A program made the position numbers and the translations under genes. DNA of 6,083 nt, from contig JAFZOC010000156.1 in the NCBI GenBank assembly GCA_017550765.1, positions 1 to 6,083 on the forward strand, read 5' to 3'. Of this stretch, positions 5,337 to 6,083 are shown in pieces. Numbering within the stretch: position 1 is the stretch's first letter; the number at the start of each line of letters is the position of its first letter. This DNA comes from Oscillospiraceae bacterium. Its GTDB lineage: Bacteria; Bacillota_A; Clostridia; Oscillospirales; Oscillospiraceae. Below the pieces are notes generated by a model. That model worked only from the letters and a program-made list of their open reading frames with translations. It was not told where the DNA came from and did not search any database.

Positions 5337-6083
5337 ATGTCCAGCAGGATATTCCAAAATGTGATCATTCAAATGAAAGAGGCAGTCGACCGCCCCATCG
5401 GCGTCGTGGATGAGCAGGGCTTCGTCGTTGCCAGCAGTGAATTGGCGATGATCGGATCGCGCCTGGACGATTTCCATATGTATCGGGCAGAGGGGAGCGG
5501 CGGGACGCCTTTTTCCACCGAGAACCGCAGCTACTGCGCTCTCTCCGTCGACAACGGGAAATATGATATGGCTGCATTCGTGGAGGGGATTGATGCGCTG
5601 TCCCGCACCGTTTGTGCCGTCGCTGCCGTCGCTTTCAATGAGGCGAAGAACAACTTCGAAGAGAAACATAACAAGACGGCCTTCATCAAGAACATCATCT
5701 CCGATAACATCCTGCCCGGCGACGTGTATGTTCGGGCCAAAGAGCTGCATTTCGTAACGGATGAATCCCGGATCGTGCTCCTGGTCCGTCAAATGGACGA
5801 GCCGGACGTCTCCGCTGTGGAAGTGATCGGCAAGCTCTTCCCGGATAAACAGAAGGACTTCGTCCTGAATATCAATGAAACAGACGTGGTCGTCGTCCGT
5901 TCTCTCGATCGGGCCGAAGAAAAAGAGGACGTCGAGAAGGTCGCCCGCAGCATCGAGACCGCGCTGCGTGAGGAGCTCGGCATCCGTTGCGTGATCGGCG
6001 TCAGCACCAACGCCAAGCATCTGCGTGAGCTGGCCGACCGCTACAAGGAGGCGCAGGTCGCGATCGACGTGGGGCGGATCTTC
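5337..6083 (+). CDS. CdaR/PucR-type transcriptional regulator, N-terminal part (3' end outside window)
   Basis: The reading frame runs open from the ATG at 5337 to the right edge, giving 249 residues. AGGGGGA (5324-5330) lies 6 bases upstream. Residues about 3-130 resemble the sugar-diacid-recognition (PAS-like) sensor: IFQNVIIQMKEAVDRPIGVVDEQG at the start, and EGIDALSRTVCAVAAVAFNEA (83-103) near its end. Residues about 133-249 resemble the GGDEF-like middle domain of CdaR/PucR proteins, including GIRCVIGVSTNAKHLRELADRYKEAQVAI (215-243). The expected C-terminal helix-turn-helix of the PucR type (HTH_30) would lie beyond the window. Relatives sense sugar diacids or other small metabolites and activate nearby uptake or catabolic genes. 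The ligand and target here are unknown; genes immediately downstream would be the first suspects. No break in the frame was seen. Confidence 0.87.
   Translation, partial: MSSRIFQNVIIQMKEAVDRPIGVVDEQGFVVASSELAMIGSRLDDFHMYRAEGSGGTPFSTENRSYCALSVDNGKYDMAAFVEGIDALSRTVCAVAAVAFNEAKNNFEEKHNKTAFIKNIISDNILPGDVYVRAKELHFVTDESRIVLLVRQMDEPDVSAVEVIGKLFPDKQKDFVLNINETDVVVVRSLDRAEEKEDVEKVARSIETALREELGIRCVIGVSTNAKHLRELADRYKEAQVAIDVGRIF

Noticed and set aside
5151..6020. - strand open frame of 289 codons opposite the CdaR-type regulator
   Set aside because: The + strand frame has a ribosome site, a promoter and CdaR-like sensor and GGDEF-like domain patterns. The antisense frame ends inside the rsuA 3' region and its translation shows no family motif.

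Overview
The window is an ordinary chromosomal stretch, probably from a moderately high-GC, Gram-positive, Clostridia-type Firmicute (Oscillospirales or a relative). This placement is an inference. It rests on GC-rich codon use, strong Shine-Dalgarno sites, good SigA-type promoters (spacer 17), a DUF4830 protein, and CdaR-type and GNAT/NimA-like proteins resembling those I know from gut clostridia. No species can be named from the sequence alone. No transposon, phage, CRISPR, tRNA or rRNA gene was seen.

Layout, left to right. (1) The C-terminal half of a cofactor-independent phosphoglycerate mutase (gpmI), + strand, ends at a strong bidirectional hairpin terminator (829-865). (2) On the - strand, converging on that terminator, is a 347-residue fusion of a RimJ-like GNAT acetyltransferase and a NimA/PNPOx-like flavin-binding split barrel. 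(3) Divergent from it is a secreted lipoprotein metallophosphoesterase, + strand, with its own promoter and most likely a GTG start. (4) A 19-bp perfect hairpin (3533-3576) separates it from a convergent - strand gene for a membrane-anchored DUF4830 protein. (5) Divergent from that gene is an RsuA-type rRNA pseudouridine synthase, + strand, behind a near-consensus extended -10 promoter flanked by 21-bp-spaced direct repeats. (6) A CdaR/PucR-type regulator (+ strand) begins at 5337 and runs off the right edge. It has its own TTGAAA-17-TATGAT promoter and a foldable leader.

The genes look like independent transcription units rather than one operon: strands alternate, each gene has its own promoter-like sequence where it can be seen, and hairpins sit between the convergent pairs. 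Functions are mixed: glycolysis, a possible acetylation/flavin enzyme, cell-surface phosphoester hydrolysis, rRNA modification and metabolite-responsive regulation. I found no convincing evidence of a new multi-gene system. The points most worth a second look are the GNAT-PNPOx fusion, the regulator's leader RNA, the direct repeats at the rsuA promoter, and the two GTCCCC-containing hairpins.
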